The notes under the pieces: model-generated
Database searches by the model: none
Told to the model about the DNA's origin: nothing
The model's input: the letters and a program-made list of their open reading frames with translations, nothing else
From: Myxococcota bacterium
Lineage (GTDB): Bacteria; Myxococcota; B64-G9
Direction of reading: 5' to 3'
DNA length: 64,000 nt
Assembly (NCBI GenBank): GCA_022710975.1
Contig: JAKLGA010000023.1
Coordinates: 18,587 to 82,586, forward strand
Translations under genes and position numbers: made by a program
In this document: positions 29,857-38,616 of the stretch, one piece after another
Layout: every line of letters starts with the position of its first letter
Position numbering within the stretch: position 1 is the first letter of the stretch

Positions 29857-29885
29857 ACGGTAGCATGCTTCGATTTTCGTGTCAA
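29857..29885 (-). promoter_or_regulatory. Candidate sigma-70 promoter of the SCP2 gene
   Basis: On the minus strand TTGACA (29885-29880) is separated by 17 bases from TACCGT (29862-29857), about 72 bases before the SCP2 start. The -35 is a perfect consensus and the spacing ideal; the -10 is weak. The surrounding sequence is notably AT-rich for this genome. Confidence 0.5.
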
Positions 29886-29928
29886 CTGCTAAAAAAGCTT
29901 TCATTTACGGGTGACTGAAGACGCGGGT

Positions 29929-29998
29929 GGTCTAGACGCCCGGGCTCGACCTCTCATCCCTGGGAATGCTGGGCAAACGGGCCCAAACTGGTCTATAC
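29929..29998 (+). promoter_or_regulatory. Repeated GGTCTANAC boxes before the MocR gene
   Basis: GGTCTAGAC (29929-29937) and GGTCTATAC (29990-29998) lie in the same orientation 61 bases apart in the AT-rich leader of the MocR-type gene. The first contains the palindrome GTCTAGAC. MocR regulators typically bind direct repeats in their own promoter, so these are candidate sites, unproven. Confidence 0.3.
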
Positions 29999-30062
29999 AT
30001 TTCTACATTTCAATGCCATTCTCGTGTTCACTTTAGGGTATTATTCTGCAATATTCGCATGT

Positions 30063-31562
30063 ATGGAATGGGACGCGCTGCTCACCCGGGATCCGAGCGA
30101 ACTGCTCCACGTGCGCATCCGGCGGGGCATCCGGGAGGCCGTGCAGGCGGGCGAGCTGCTGCCCGGGGAGCAGCTGCCCGGGGTGCGCGCGCTGGCCGGG
30201 CAGCTCGGCGTCAACCGCCTGACCGTGCTCAAGGCGCTGTCCGCGCTGAGCCGGGCGGGCGTGCTCACCTCCTCCCGCGGCAAGGGCGTGTTCGTGGCCC
30301 GCGCGCCGCGCTCGCGCGGGGGCCCGGAGAGCCGCCAGGCGAGGGTCGGGCCCTTCTTCGAGGGCGTGGCGGAGGGCCCCGACGGCGGCCCAGGGGGCAA
30401 CGAGCAGGCCGGGGACGCGCTGAAGAACGTGATCGACGCCGCGCTCGCCCCGGGCAGCATCTCCTTCGCCGCGGGCTTCCCGCCGCCCGAGGCCATCCCC
30501 ACCGCCACCATCCGCGCGCGCCTGGGGCGGCTGCTGCGCGAGGAGCAGGGCGCCGCGCGGCTGGGCTACGTGTCCACCCAGGGCGACCCCGGCCTGCTGG
30601 CGGCCCTGCGGGAGCTGCTGGCCGAGCGCGGCCTCCGGCTCGGACCCGACGACCACGTGCTCGTCACCAGCGGTGCCCAGCAGGCCCTGAGCCTGTGCCT
30701 GGACGCCCTGGTCCAGCCGGGCGAGGCGCTGGCGCTGGAGAGCCCGGGCTACCTGGGCGCCATCTCGGCCTGCCGCCTGAAGCGCATCCCCATGGTGGGC
30801 GTGCCGGTGGACGCGGGCGGGCTCAACCCGGCGCGGCTCGAGAGCGCGCTGCGCCGCGAGGACGTCTCGGCGGTCTACAGCGTGCCGAGCTTCCAGAACC
30901 CGACCGCGGTCACCCAGGGCCTGCGGCGGCGGCGGCAGCTCCTGGAGCTCACCCGGGCGCGGGGGGCGTTCCTGATCGAGGACGACATCTACGCCGACCT
31001 GCGCTTCGGCGGCCACCGCGTACCGCCGATCAAGAGCCTGCCCGGCAGCGAGCGGGTGATCTACCTGGGCTCGTTCTCCAAGTCGTTGGCCCCGGGGCTG
31101 CGCCTGGGCTTCCTGGTGGCCAGCGGCGAGCTGGCCGCGGGGCTGCGGCGCACCAAGGAGGTCATGGACATCAGCACCAGCGCGCTCTCCCAGGTGCTGG
31201 TGGCCGAGCTGCTGCGCAGCGGGTTCTACCGCCGCCACCTGGTGCGCGTGCGCCGGCTGTACCGCGAGCGGCGGGACGCCATGCTCGCGGCGCTCGCGGA
31301 CGAGCTGCCGGGCTGGGTGCGCTACACCCGGCCCAAGGGCGGACTGCACCTGTGGGTCATGCCCGAGCGCCCGCTCGACGCCGGGCGCCTGCTCGCGCGC
31401 TGCCAGCAGGAGGGGGTGTCCTTCTCCCCGGGCAGCCTGTTCTTCTGCGACGGCCGGCGCTCGAGCTCGTTGCGCCTGAACTACGCCAGCCACTCGCCCG
31501 CCCAGATCGGGGAGGGGGTGCGGCGGCTGGTCACTTGCCTGAGGAAGGAGGCCTCCCGATGA
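30063..31562 (+). CDS. MocR-type regulator (GntR HTH fused to aminotransferase)
   Basis: 499 residues from ATG 30063 (MEWDALLTRDPS); a GTG 39 bases upstream would add an untypical hydrophobic leader. GntR winged helix ~10-80 (LPGVRALAGQLGVNRLTVLKALSALSRAGVL), linker, then a PLP-dependent fold-type I aminotransferase domain ~130-499: TSGAQQALSLCL, SVPSFQNPTAV, EDDIYADLRF and the PLP Lys in SFSKSLAPGLRLGF (Lys 340). MocR proteins use a PLP-amino-acid adduct as effector. It overlaps the aminotransferase gene below by four bases, which suggests control of branched-chain amino acid metabolism; a true 2-aminoadipate-type aminotransferase role cannot be excluded. Confidence 0.92.
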   Translation: MEWDALLTRDPSELLHVRIRRGIREAVQAGELLPGEQLPGVRALAGQLGVNRLTVLKALSALSRAGVLTSSRGKGVFVARAPRSRGGPESRQARVGPFFEGVAEGPDGGPGGNEQAGDALKNVIDAALAPGSISFAAGFPPPEAIPTATIRARLGRLLREEQGAARLGYVSTQGDPGLLAALRELLAERGLRLGPDDHVLVTSGAQQALSLCLDALVQPGEALALESPGYLGAISACRLKRIPMVGVPVDAGGLNPARLESALRREDVSAVYSVPSFQNPTAVTQGLRRRRQLLELTRARGAFLIEDDIYADLRFGGHRVPPIKSLPGSERVIYLGSFSKSLAPGLRLGFLVASGELAAGLRRTKEVMDISTSALSQVLVAELLRSGFYRRHLVRVRRLYRERRDAMLAALADELPGWVRYTRPKGGLHLWVMPERPLDAGRLLARCQQEGVSFSPGSLFFCDGRRSSSLRLNYASHSPAQIGEGVRRLVTCLRKEASR

Positions 31563-32689
31563 GCACCTCGCTCCGCGTCACGGCCTGGTCCGACGCCGCC
31601 CGGGCCCGCGCCGCCCTGGCCGGCCCGCTCCCGTTCGGTAAGGTGTTCGCCGATCTGATGGCGCGCATCCAGCACGACGCCGAGCACGGCTGGCACGACG
31701 GCGCGATCGTGCCCTTCGGCCCGTTGGCGCTCTCGCCGGCGGCCAAGGTGCTGCACTACGGCCAGGAGATCTTCGAGGGTCAGAAGGCCTACGCCTGGCC
31801 CGACGGCCGGGTGGCGCTGTTCCGCCCGGAGCTGAACGCCCGGCGGCTGAACCAGTCGGCCCGGCGCATGGTCATGCCGGAGGTCCCCGAGGCCCTGCAG
31901 CTCGAGGCGCTCGAGCTGCTGGTGGACCTCGTCCGGGCCTGGGTCCCGCGCGGGCCCGGCACCGCGCTGTACCTGCGCCCGGCGCTGCTGGGGATCGACC
32001 CGACCCTCGGCGTCGCCCCCTCGGCCAGCCACCTGTACCTGGTCCTGGCCGCGCCGGTGGGGGGCTACTTCCAGGCCGGCGCGGGCGGGATCGCGGTTCG
32101 GGTCGAGGAGCGCGAGGTGCGCGCCTACCCCGGTGGCGTGGGCGCGGCCAAGACCGGCGGGAACTACGCGGCCGGGCTCCGCGCCCAGCAGCGCGCCAAG
32201 GCCGCCGGCTTCGACCAGGTGCTGTTCCTCGACGGCCGCGAGCACCGCCTGCTCGAGGAGATGAACGGCATGAACGTGTTCGCCGTGCTGGACGGGGTGG
32301 TGTGCACCCCGCCGCTCGGCGACACGGTGCTCGACGGCGTCACCCGCCGCTCGCTGCTCGAGCTGGCTCCGGCGCTGGGGCTCCGGGCCGAGGAGCGCGA
32401 GCTGCCGCTCGACGAGCTGGTGGCGGGGCTGCGCCGCGGGCGGGTGAGCGAGCTGTTCACCTCCGGCACCGGGGCCGGGCTGACCGCCGTGAGCCTCCTG
32501 GGCGTCGGCGAGGAGCGCGTGCCGGTGGGGCCGAGCGGGCCAGGGCCCGTCACCCGCCTGCTGGGAGAGGAGCTGTCCGGCATCCAGCAGGGCCTGCGGC
32601 CCGATCGCTTCGGTTGGATGCGCGAGGTGGGCGCACACCCGGTCGGGGCGGACGCCCCCGCGCCGCGTCCGCGCAGCGCGCGGGCCTGA
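31559..32689 (+). CDS. ilvE: Branched-chain amino acid aminotransferase
   Basis: 376 residues. ATG 31559 overlaps the regulator stop (ATGA). Class IV PLP aminotransferase of the type II BCAT group: FGPLALSPAAKVLHYGQEIFEGQKAY, the catalytic Lys in AAKTGGNYAAG (Lys 198), EEMNGMNVFAV. It interconverts Val, Leu and Ile with their 2-oxo acids using glutamate/2-oxoglutarate in the cytosol. Motif drift is visible near the C-terminus (TSGTGAGLTAV in place of the usual GTAAVISPV). Translational coupling to a MocR regulator is unusual and suggests tight co-regulation. Confidence 0.9.
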   Translation: MSTSLRVTAWSDAARARAALAGPLPFGKVFADLMARIQHDAEHGWHDGAIVPFGPLALSPAAKVLHYGQEIFEGQKAYAWPDGRVALFRPELNARRLNQSARRMVMPEVPEALQLEALELLVDLVRAWVPRGPGTALYLRPALLGIDPTLGVAPSASHLYLVLAAPVGGYFQAGAGGIAVRVEEREVRAYPGGVGAAKTGGNYAAGLRAQQRAKAAGFDQVLFLDGREHRLLEEMNGMNVFAVLDGVVCTPPLGDTVLDGVTRRSLLELAPALGLRAEERELPLDELVAGLRRGRVSELFTSGTGAGLTAVSLLGVGEERVPVGPSGPGPVTRLLGEELSGIQQGLRPDRFGWMREVGAHPVGADAPAPRPRSARA

Positions 32690-32759
32690 GACCACCCGGG
32701 CCTGGGGGGACCCTGGACAGCCCGGACCGCCGGACGGTAGCCTTCCTGCAGAGGTGGCC

Positions 32760-34028
32760 ATGGACAGAGGACGCGCATGGAAGGTGCCGGTCGTGCTCGA
32801 GGTCTGGGCGCTCCTCGCGGTTGCTGTCTGGTGCCTGGGGGGGTGCAGCGAGGAGAATGCCGCGGCGGACGCAGCCCTGGACGCGCAGGACGCGAGCGGG
32901 GAGGAGGAGCCCCTCCCGGACGACGGCGGGCCAGACGCCGCCGGGGACGACGCCGGCGAGGACGCCGCGGATGGCGCCGGCGAGGACGGGGCCGAGGACG
33001 GAGCCGCGGACGCCGGTGAGGACGGAGCCGAGGACGGAGCCGAGGACGGAGCCGAGGACGCAGCGGACGGCTCCGGGGAGGAGGCCGGCGACGAAGCGCC
33101 GGTGCCCGACCCCGGGCTCCCGGCCGGGGCCGAGCCCGCGCCGGTGGGCGTGGAGGTGGAGCTCCCGGGCTGCCTGCCCGACGGCGATGGAAACGGCGAG
33201 GTGGTGCCGCTGCAGGTCTACCTGCCCGAGGGCGCCGGGCCGTTCCCGGTGGTCGTGCTCCACCACGGCTTCATGCTGGACGCGACCCAGTACGCCTCCT
33301 ACGGCGCGCACCTGGCGGGCTGGGGCTACCTGGCCATCTTGCCGAAGATGCCCGGCGCGCTCTTCGGCGGTCCCAACCACCGGGAGCTCAAGCTCTGCCT
33401 GGAGTCGCTCCTCGACTGGATCGACGCCCAGGCATCGGTCCCGGCCGGTCCGCTCCAGGGCAAGGCGGACGCCTCGCGCCTGGGGCTCGCCGGCCACTCC
33501 ATGGGGGGCAAGATCTCGCTGCTCGTGGCCAGCGAGGACGCCCGGCCGGACGTCGTCTTCGGGATCGATCCGGTGGACGCCGGGGGCGGGCCCACGGGGG
33601 GCGATCCGGTGGACTTCCCCTCGGTCACCCCGGAGCTCATGGGCAGCATCCACGTCCCGCTGGTGCTGCTGGGCGAGACGGTCAACGCCACCTGCACGGG
33701 CTTCATGTGCCAGGCCTGCGCGCCCGCGGAGGACAACTTCCAGCAGTACCACGAGCACGCCACCAGCCCGGCCCTGGAGATCGAGGTGGTCGGGGCGAAC
33801 CACATGAGCTTCCTGGACGACCCGGACTGCGGGTTGACCTGCAACGTGTGCGCGGACGGGACGGACGACCCGCAGGTGACGAAGCTGCTCACCCGGCGCT
33901 ACCTGACCGCCTTCATGAACGTGTTCCTCAAGGGCGAGACCGCCTACCGGAGCTACCTCACCGGCCCGGGCATGCAGGTGGACCTCGACGCCGGCCTCGT
34001 TCACACGCGCGTGCAGAACGGTTTCTGA
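32760..34028 (+). CDS. Lipoprotein alpha/beta hydrolase with acidic linker
   Basis: 422 residues from ATG 32760 (GTG 32754 also possible; an AGAGG site lies just upstream). Signal peptide with lipobox LGGC, then ~85 residues almost only Asp, Glu, Ala and Gly (DGAEDGAEDGAED). The folded part has an alpha/beta hydrolase core: VVVLHHGF oxyanion segment, nucleophile elbow GHSMGG (Ser ~247), GIDPVD acid region, and the catalytic-His candidate GANHMSF. Similar to the chlorophyllase/dienelactone-hydrolase-like and polyester-hydrolase groups. Several paired cysteines follow (CTGFMCQAC; CGLTCNVC). Probably a surface esterase; substrate unknown. Confidence 0.85.
   Translation: MDRGRAWKVPVVLEVWALLAVAVWCLGGCSEENAAADAALDAQDASGEEEPLPDDGGPDAAGDDAGEDAADGAGEDGAEDGAADAGEDGAEDGAEDGAEDAADGSGEEAGDEAPVPDPGLPAGAEPAPVGVEVELPGCLPDGDGNGEVVPLQVYLPEGAGPFPVVVLHHGFMLDATQYASYGAHLAGWGYLAILPKMPGALFGGPNHRELKLCLESLLDWIDAQASVPAGPLQGKADASRLGLAGHSMGGKISLLVASEDARPDVVFGIDPVDAGGGPTGGDPVDFPSVTPELMGSIHVPLVLLGETVNATCTGFMCQACAPAEDNFQQYHEHATSPALEIEVVGANHMSFLDDPDCGLTCNVCADGTDDPQVTKLLTRRYLTAFMNVFLKGETAYRSYLTGPGMQVDLDAGLVHTRVQNGF
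33018..33053 (+). repeat. Three exact 12-bp tandem units in the acidic linker
   Basis: GAGGACGGAGCC is repeated three times in frame (33018-33029, 33030-33041, 33042-33053), with degenerate copies around it, encoding EDGA units of the hydrolase linker. It is a likely site of length variation between strains. Confidence 0.9.
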
Positions 34029-34048
34029 CGACGCGGAGTGTGCGCAGG

Positions 34049-36739
34049 CTAGTTGTCTCCCCAGCGGAGCTGGTAGGGGGAGCAGGTCCAGCCGCCGTTC
34101 GTGTGGGACGCGCGGAGGTAGACCTGGACGGTGTCGTCGGCGCCGCCGCAGTGCGGTTCCAGCTCGACCGCCTCGTTGGCCGAGCCGCTGGCGTCTGAGC
34201 AGCACCCAGAGTAGCCTCCGCTGCTCGAGGGAGACCCCGCTGTGCAGGAGTAGGAGGGCACGCCCTCCGGGTTGACACACGCTGCGTACAGGCAGAGCGC
34301 GTAGTTCGAGCCCGCGGGGATATTTCGCAGCTCGGCCCTGGGCCGCACGGCGGACCAGAGGGCTTCGGTCACGCGGAATCGATACCAGTCCAGGTCACCC
34401 TGGCCGTAGAGCGTGGCGGTGAACAGGTCGGCAGGGAAGGGTGTGGCACTGGTGACTGAGCCGAGATCGCGCGCCGAGGCCAGAGTCTCGTTCGGCTCGA
34501 AGCCATCGATGATTGGTTCGCCCGCGCAGGTCCCTCCCGCGCACAGGTCCCCGGAGGTGCACGGATCGCCGTCGGAGCACGGAGCGCCGTCGTTCGGCGA
34601 CCAGACCTGCGGGGCGGTGGCGTCGCAAGCCTCGCAGGGGTTGGCCGGGTTCGTCTGGCCATCGGTGAAGCATGCTCCTCCGAGAAGGCAGGTCCCGGGC
34701 AGGACCGTGGAGAAGCAACCCGAGAGGCTGTCGCAGTCGTCATCCGTGCAAGTCAACCCGTCGTCGCAGGAGATCAATCCGGCACCTGCGCAGGACCCGT
34801 TCTGACAGGTAGAGCTGGTGGTGCAGACGTTCACATCGTCGCAGGATGTGCCATTTGGAAGGGAGGACCAGGCCTGCGGAGAGTCGGCCGCATCGCACTC
34901 CTGGCAGGGGTAGCCGGGCCGTGGGTCGCCGTCGGCCCAGCAGACGCCTCCGATGCGGCACCGGCCGGCCAGGATGGAGAAGCTGCAACCGCCGACTCCG
35001 TCGCAGGTGTCCGCGGTGCAGTCCAGCCCGTCGTCGCAGGAGTAGGAAATCCCCAAGCATGCTCCGAGGGAGCACGAGTCCATCCTCGTGCACGGGTCGC
35101 CATCGTCGCACGGCAGGCCGGTCAGAGGTGCCCAGGCTCCCGGAGTCGAGGAGTCGCAGGCCTCGCAGGGATTGGCAGGGTTCTCCTGCCCATCGTCCCA
35201 GCAGGCTCCACCGATCGAGCAGCGGCCGGCTTCTACGCTGAAGCTGCAGCCGCCCGCTCCGTCGCAGGTGTCCGCGGTGCACTCCAGGCCGTCGTCGCAG
35301 GTGTAGCCCTCACCCGTGCAGGCCCCCCCCGTGCACAGGTCGCCGGAGGTGCACGGGTCGTCGTCGGAGCACGAGGCGCCGTCGTTCGGCGACCAGGCCT
35401 GCGGGGCGGTGGCGTCGCAGGCCTCGCAGGGATCGGACGGATTCGCCTCGCCATGGGCGCGGCAGGTGGCGTCGATCAGGCAGTGCCCCGCTACCAGGGG
35501 ATGTTCGCAGCCGCCCGCGCCGTCGCACACATCCTCGGTGCAGAGAAGCCCGTCATCGCAGGAGAAGGCATCCCCTTCGCAAACCCCCTGGTGGCACGCG
35601 TCGTCGATGCTGCACGGGTCGCCGTCCTCGCAGGGGCTGTCGTCGGGCAGGGCCGACCAGTTGCCCGGGTCGCTGTCTGGGGCGCAGGTTTCGCATGGGT
35701 TGGTGGGGTTCGGCTCATCCGCGGCGCGGCACACGCCCTCGATGACGCAGGCTCCAGCGGACAGAACGTTGGAGCAGGTGCCGTCGCCGAGGCAGAGGTC
35801 CTCGGTGCAGTCCAGATCGTCTCCGCAGCCGTATGGGGTCCCCTGGCAGGTGCCAGCCAGGCACTGGTCGCCCGAGGAGCAGGCGTCGCCGTCGTCGCAT
35901 GCGGAGCCTGGATCGAGCTGGCTCCAGTGGTCGGGATCCACGGCGGGCAAGCAGGCCTGGCAGGCGTCGGCGGGATGTGGCGCGCCGCCTGGGACACAAG
36001 CACCGTCGATGATGCACACCTCCTCGACCAGGTCGTTGCGGCAGGTGCCATCTCCAAGGCAGGTGTCTAGCGTGCAGGCCTCATCGTCGTCGCAGGAGTA
36101 CTGCGTTCCGGCGCAGGTCTGGTCCTGGCAATGGTCCGCGAACGTGCATGCATCGAGATCGTCGCACGCGGCCTGGTCTGCAGAGGACCAGCCGTCGAGC
36201 CGTAGCTCTGGGACGCACGTCTGGCATGGGTTGTCGGCGGGTGACTGCCCGGCGCTCCAGCACTGGCTGGAGATAAGGCAGTAGCCCGCGAACATGGTGA
36301 AGGTGCATCCGCCCGCGCCATCGCAGCCGTCCGCGGTGCACTCGATCTGGTCGTCACAGGCGTAGCTCTCACCCGCACAGCCTGGAGGGCCGCAGGTGTC
36401 GTCGCGGGTGCATGCGTCCCCGTCGTCGCATGCCCGCCCCGTGGCCGGTGACCACCCGGTCGTGGACTGCGCGGGATCGCAGGTGCTGCAGGCGTCCGCC
36501 GGGTCCGGTGCCTCTTCGGGAACGCATACGCCGGCGATCAGGCAGAACCCCGCCGCCAGCGCGTGCTGGCAGGTGTGTTCGATGTCGCACACGTCCTGGG
36601 TGCAGGCCAGGGCGTCGTCGCACTCCTCGATGCGTGTGCATTCCGGTGGCTCGCCCTGAGCGCCCGAGTCGCAGCCCGACGCCTGCCAGGCGAGGAGCGG
36701 GAAGGACATCCAAAGAGCCAGCCGTGCGGAATTCTGCAT
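34049..36739 (-). CDS. Lipoprotein with eight ~88-residue Cys-rich repeats and PPC-like domain
   Basis: 896 residues. ATG 36737-36739 begins a signal peptide with lipobox ASGC. About eight units follow, each with the pattern CDDGDxCTxxDxC, GxCxG, YxCDDGLxCTxDxCDGxGGC, GxCxIxGxC, NPxNPCxxCD. The C-terminal ~155 residues (DGFEPNETLASARDLGSV ... DWYRFRVTE) look like a bacterial pre-peptidase C-terminal (PPC) beta-sandwich. Such Cys repeats are typical of myxobacterial surface proteins; the conserved Asp residues suggest calcium as well as disulfides. Function unknown, probably adhesive or structural. Confidence 0.88.
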   Translation of the reverse strand: MQNSARLALWMSFPLLAWQASGCDSGAQGEPPECTRIEECDDALACTQDVCDIEHTCQHALAAGFCLIAGVCVPEEAPDPADACSTCDPAQSTTGWSPATGRACDDGDACTRDDTCGPPGCAGESYACDDQIECTADGCDGAGGCTFTMFAGYCLISSQCWSAGQSPADNPCQTCVPELRLDGWSSADQAACDDLDACTFADHCQDQTCAGTQYSCDDDEACTLDTCLGDGTCRNDLVEEVCIIDGACVPGGAPHPADACQACLPAVDPDHWSQLDPGSACDDGDACSSGDQCLAGTCQGTPYGCGDDLDCTEDLCLGDGTCSNVLSAGACVIEGVCRAADEPNPTNPCETCAPDSDPGNWSALPDDSPCEDGDPCSIDDACHQGVCEGDAFSCDDGLLCTEDVCDGAGGCEHPLVAGHCLIDATCRAHGEANPSDPCEACDATAPQAWSPNDGASCSDDDPCTSGDLCTGGACTGEGYTCDDGLECTADTCDGAGGCSFSVEAGRCSIGGACWDDGQENPANPCEACDSSTPGAWAPLTGLPCDDGDPCTRMDSCSLGACLGISYSCDDGLDCTADTCDGVGGCSFSILAGRCRIGGVCWADGDPRPGYPCQECDAADSPQAWSSLPNGTSCDDVNVCTTSSTCQNGSCAGAGLISCDDGLTCTDDDCDSLSGCFSTVLPGTCLLGGACFTDGQTNPANPCEACDATAPQVWSPNDGAPCSDGDPCTSGDLCAGGTCAGEPIIDGFEPNETLASARDLGSVTSATPFPADLFTATLYGQGDLDWYRFRVTEALWSAVRPRAELRNIPAGSNYALCLYAACVNPEGVPSYSCTAGSPSSSGGYSGCCSDASGSANEAVELEPHCGGADDTVQVYLRASHTNGGWTCSPYQLRWGDN
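34541..35431 (-). repeat. Near-identical segments in the Cys-rich repeat gene
   Basis: Positions 34541-34639 and 35333-35431 match at about 92 of 99 bases by eye, 792 bases (three repeat units) apart in the same frame. This is far more similar than the other units, indicating recent duplication or gene conversion in the repeat array. Confidence 0.8.
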
Positions 36740-36851
36740 GCTGACCTCCGTCGAGGGCGGTGGTGAGTCTGTGGCGAGGAGAGACTAGCATGGGGGGAGC
36801 TCACGCGAACAGGTCACCGCCTGCCCTCCTCGAGGATGTTCGGCTCGCTGG

Positions 36852-38441
36852 CTAGCGGATCTGGACGACCACGGTCCCGGCCGGCCGTCCGAGGACCGCC
36901 AGCCACCCGCCTGGATGCACGGCCATGGCCAGCGGATCCGTGGCGCTGTCCAGAAGGACTGCCTGACCGGTCTGCGGATCGATGGCGTGGGCCTGGTAGA
37001 GGTACCCCTCGGGATCCGCCTGCAGGAGCACCCGCTCTCCGCCGGGCGCCCAGAGCGGCGCCAGCGGAGACGCCGTCCCGGCGCGCAGGGTCCGGGTCGG
37101 GCCGCCCGCAACCGGTGTGACCTGGAGATCGAAGAGCTCCTGCGCAGCCTTCAGGTGAAGCACGTCCAGGCCGGTCGGCGAGGGCTCGTAGAACAGCATG
37201 GCCAGCGCCGACGCCACAGGCCGGTTGGTCCCGTCCTCCAGGTCGATCGCCCGGAGCTCGAGCGACTCCGCCTGGAGGTAGAGCGCGGCCGAGTCCCCCA
37301 CGACCCGGAAGGGCAAGTGGGCCATGGCAAACTCGGGCGAGGGGATCAGGTCCGAGGCCAGCTCCCGCGCGCCGCTCCCGTCCACCGCGGTGGCGAGAAG
37401 CTGGTACCCGAGGCCGAGGTAGGCGCCCGGGTGGAGGATGAGGCCCCTGGCAGGGACCTCCAGGAAGTAGCCCGGGAAGTTGAGCGGCAAGTCCGGCACC
37501 AGGAGCACGGGCTGGCCCTCACCTTGCAAGGGCACGGCGCTCAGCTCAAACGTCTGGGCCTCACAGTTGAAGTTCGTCCCGATGTAGAGCCGCTCGTCTC
37601 CCGCGGACTGCCAGTAGGCCGAGGTCACGACCTCGCTGGCCACCAGGCGGGAGGGTCCGCCGGCCGCGGGGGCCAGGCGCAGCTCGGTGGTGTGCCAGTC
37701 GCACGCGATGTTCGGGTTCTCGAAGTGGTGCGCGACGGCCCGGCCGAGGTAGAGGAGGCCGGTGCCGTCCCGGGTGAAGCGCAGGGGGCCCAGCGCGTCG
37801 GAGGCCACCTGGTAGGCGGGAGCGTCGGGATCGTCCAGCGACAGGATGGAGAGTGCGCCGGCGACGGCCTGTTCATCCCAGCCGGTGATCACCGCCACCC
37901 GCGTTCCGTCGTCCGACGGCCAGAAGAGACCCACCGCGGAGGCCAGCCTCCGGCTGGCGCCGGCGTCCGCGACCCAGAGGTGGGCGTAGGCGCCATCGGG
38001 GGTCAGGAAGATCACCCTGGAGCCATCCGGGGTGAACTCCGCCCAGCGCACCCCGGCCGCGAGGTCCACGCTGGTCCGATCGACCAGATCGGTCAGGCGC
38101 AGCCGGTTCTCGGCCTCATCCACGCTCAATAGCTGCCGGCAGTCCGGCGAGAAGGACTCCAGGAGCGAGCCTCCCGGCGCGACCACCAGGGGCGAGGCAA
38201 AGCCCTGGGCGAACGCGCGGCTGCAGGGATCCGCGGGATCGTCGGCCCCGCCATCCGTGGCCGCTCCCTCGCCCGGATCGTCCGTCGAGCCCCCGTCGCT
38301 GTCGGACGCATCGGGTTCTCCGTCCCCGGCGTCGGCCGGGCTCCCGGCGCCCGAGGAGCAGCCCGGGGCCCCGAGCAGCAGCCAGCATCCCAGCCAACAC
38401 CCCAGCCCATGTCCCAGCGAGATGACGAGCGGCGTACGCAC
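36852..38441 (-). CDS. Lipoprotein with TolB-like beta-propeller repeats
   Basis: 529 residues if the GTG at 38439-38441 (after GGGGG) is the start; GTG 38447 and ATG 38480 are alternatives. The signal (LVISLGHGLGCWLGCWLLLGAPGC) ends in a lipobox, followed by an Asp/Gly/Ser linker. The rest has repeated blades of WD40/TolB type (LLESFSPDCRQLLSVDEAENRLRL; VRWAEFTPDGSRVIFLTPDG; LAPLWAPGGERVLLQADPEG). It is predicted to be a surface or periplasmic propeller for protein binding. It lies upstream of, and co-directional with, the Cys-repeat gene. Start uncertain; family assignment of the repeats is fairly sure. Confidence 0.75.
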   Translation of the reverse strand: MRTPLVISLGHGLGCWLGCWLLLGAPGCSSGAGSPADAGDGEPDASDSDGGSTDDPGEGAATDGGADDPADPCSRAFAQGFASPLVVAPGGSLLESFSPDCRQLLSVDEAENRLRLTDLVDRTSVDLAAGVRWAEFTPDGSRVIFLTPDGAYAHLWVADAGASRRLASAVGLFWPSDDGTRVAVITGWDEQAVAGALSILSLDDPDAPAYQVASDALGPLRFTRDGTGLLYLGRAVAHHFENPNIACDWHTTELRLAPAAGGPSRLVASEVVTSAYWQSAGDERLYIGTNFNCEAQTFELSAVPLQGEGQPVLLVPDLPLNFPGYFLEVPARGLILHPGAYLGLGYQLLATAVDGSGARELASDLIPSPEFAMAHLPFRVVGDSAALYLQAESLELRAIDLEDGTNRPVASALAMLFYEPSPTGLDVLHLKAAQELFDLQVTPVAGGPTRTLRAGTASPLAPLWAPGGERVLLQADPEGYLYQAHAIDPQTGQAVLLDSATDPLAMAVHPGGWLAVLGRPAGTVVVQIR

Positions 38442-38616
38442 AGGCACCCCCGATTGGTGGCGCTCCCACTCTTGCGGCATCAGCCCGACCCGCGTCAACC
38501 TCGCCCGAGCACCAGGCCGCACGGCCCGGGTCCTGCGGGTACTTGCCGTCCTTCGGGCCCCATTGGGTGTAGGATGGCTCGCGGGTCTGGCGGGTAGCGG
38601 GGAACTGGAGGCTCAC

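Noticed and set aside
34500..36700. CRISPR or satellite interpretation of the ~264-bp periodicity
   Set aside because: It is a coding repeat of a Cys-rich lipoprotein with conserved cysteines, not a non-coding array.
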